Shown: positions 44,801 to 45,383 of the stretch, one piece after another | Numbering within the stretch: position 1 is the stretch's first letter | Layout: every line of letters starts with the position of its first letter | NCBI GenBank assembly: GCA_002839995.1 | Contig: PGZC01000055.1 | Location: 1 to 45,383, forward strand | Direction: 5' to 3' | Origin: Gammaproteobacteria bacterium HGW-Gammaproteobacteria-4 | Lineage (GTDB): Bacteria > Pseudomonadota > Gammaproteobacteria > Xanthomonadales > Xanthomonadaceae | Length of the DNA: 45,383 bases | Notes under the pieces: generated by a model | Told to the model about the DNA's origin: nothing | The model's database searches: none | The model's input: only the letters and a program-made list of their open reading frames with translations | Position numbers and translations under genes: made by a program

Positions 44801-44950
44801 ACTGCATCTGTCGGCACCGGCTTTCCGGAACTCGACGAAGAAGCGCTCCGGGCAGTCCGTCATTGGGAGTTCGACCCGCAACTCAAGGACGGCGAGCCGG
44901 TTGAATCGGCGGTGATCGTGCCGGTGGTGCTTGCGCTGGATCGATCGCGG
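44801..44950 (+). pseudogene. C-terminal relic of a TonB energy-transducer protein
   Basis: One frame encodes VGTGFPELDEEALRAVRHW, then EFDPQLKDGEPVESAVIVPV. This is the end of the TonB C-terminal domain (usual pattern S-G-P-LD-AAL-AVR-WRF-PA-DG-PV---V-VPV-F). A stop codon lies at 44798-44800 just before it, and there is no start codon. The rest of the gene is missing, and the MITE-like element ends 28 bp upstream. After the fragment, 44951-45137 shows no gene. Confidence 0.7.
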
Positions 44951-45137
44951 CGCCGTTGCCGCAGCATTTGCGGTTCAATCAGCGGGCTGGGTTGTCGCGG
45001 GGCACATAAGGTAGCTCAAGGCGCGGCCTCTCCTGTGAGTCCGTGCACTCGCGGCACTTGCACATCCATGTGCTGCGTAGCGTTGGAGCCGGCATGCTGA
45101 CAGTGAGCGACAGGTTGCGTTGCACCGCCGCACGACG

Positions 45138-45383
45138 GTCGCCCACAGGGTGGGCTCCTACAAAAAAACCGTGATCTGCCTTTGTAGGAGCCCACCCTGT
45201 GGGCGACCGATAAACCGTGATCTGCCTTTGTAGGAGCCCACCCTGTGGGCGACCGATAAACCGTGATCAGCCTTTGTAGGAGCTCACCCTGTGGGCGACC
45301 GATAAACCGTGATCTGCCTTTGTAGGAGCTCACCCTGTGGGCGACCGATAAACCGTGATCTGTCTTTGTAGGAGCCCACCCTG
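45138..45383. repeat. REP family B: 46-bp tandem array running off the window
   Basis: A minus-strand REP (45138-45161) is followed by head-to-tail 46-bp units starting at 45166, 45212, 45258, 45304 and 45350; the last is cut by the window end. Each unit is AAACCGTGATCTGCCTTT plus one plus-strand family B REP and CGAT. Units differ by one or two bases (for example GAGCCC or GAGCTC). There are no unique spacers. Confidence 0.95.

Noticed and set aside
45166-45383. CRISPR-like regular repeats
   Set aside because: The units are joined head to tail with no unique spacers, and their core is a dispersed REP palindrome also found at four other places. No cas gene is present.

Overview
The window is a GC-rich chromosomal segment from a gammaproteobacterium, most likely of the order Xanthomonadales (Lysobacterales). 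The evidence is the gene content (zapE, hflKC, rpoH, ftsEX, long-type queF, split class II ribonucleotide reductase), the many exported peptidases and amidohydrolases, and short palindromic repeats that start with GTAG, which are typical of Stenotrophomonas, Xanthomonas relatives and Pseudomonas. I see no prophage, plasmid, CRISPR array, rRNA or tRNA. The genus cannot be fixed from the sequence alone.

Left part (1-13.2 kb): a small lipoprotein, an SDR oxidoreductase, a SYLF/YSC84 protein and an exported amidohydrolase. Then comes a tight leftward operon of an ArnT-like glycosyltransferase, an exported M20 hydrolase, a second polytopic membrane protein and queF. It is followed by the leftward pairs alpha/beta-hydrolase-zapE and hflK-hflC. 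Adjacent genes in these units often share a 4-bp ATGA stop/start overlap. The gaps hold inverted pairs and tandem arrays of GTAG-headed REP elements.

Centre-left (13.5-21.3 kb, all leftward): TRAP-type binding protein, a lone gspF, ftsE, ftsX, a two-receiver response regulator and ung are packed with gaps of 8 bp or less. They are followed by a terC-family gene behind a yybP-ykoY (Mn2+) riboswitch, and then rpoH behind a perfect CIRCE operator. The classical ftsE-ftsX-rpoH order is recognisable but three genes have been inserted. CIRCE puts the heat-shock sigma factor under predicted HrcA control, with hflKC (partners of the FtsH protease that degrades RpoH in E. coli) just downstream.

Centre-right (21.3-37.5 kb): an exported RidA, an AraC-type regulator, a TonB-dependent receptor, a second RidA with a damaged lipoprotein signal and an M19 dipeptidase form what looks like an uptake/catabolism cluster in decay (two frameshifts and one junction deletion). 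Next are a PAS-GGDEF-EAL protein, uvrD, a HEFSH metallopeptidase, a relic of a flavin monooxygenase, a second exported amidohydrolase, two small exported proteins, a metallo-beta-lactamase-fold hydrolase and a His-rich exported protein.

Right part (37.5-45.4 kb): a 218-bp element with long inverted ends, arfB, a PlsC-like acyltransferase, a DegQ-type protease, and the split B12-dependent ribonucleotide reductase nrdJa / nrdJb with a histone-H1-like gene between its halves and predicted NrdR boxes in front. The window ends in a 172-bp MITE-like element, a TonB C-terminal relic and a 46-bp tandem array of REP units that runs off the edge.
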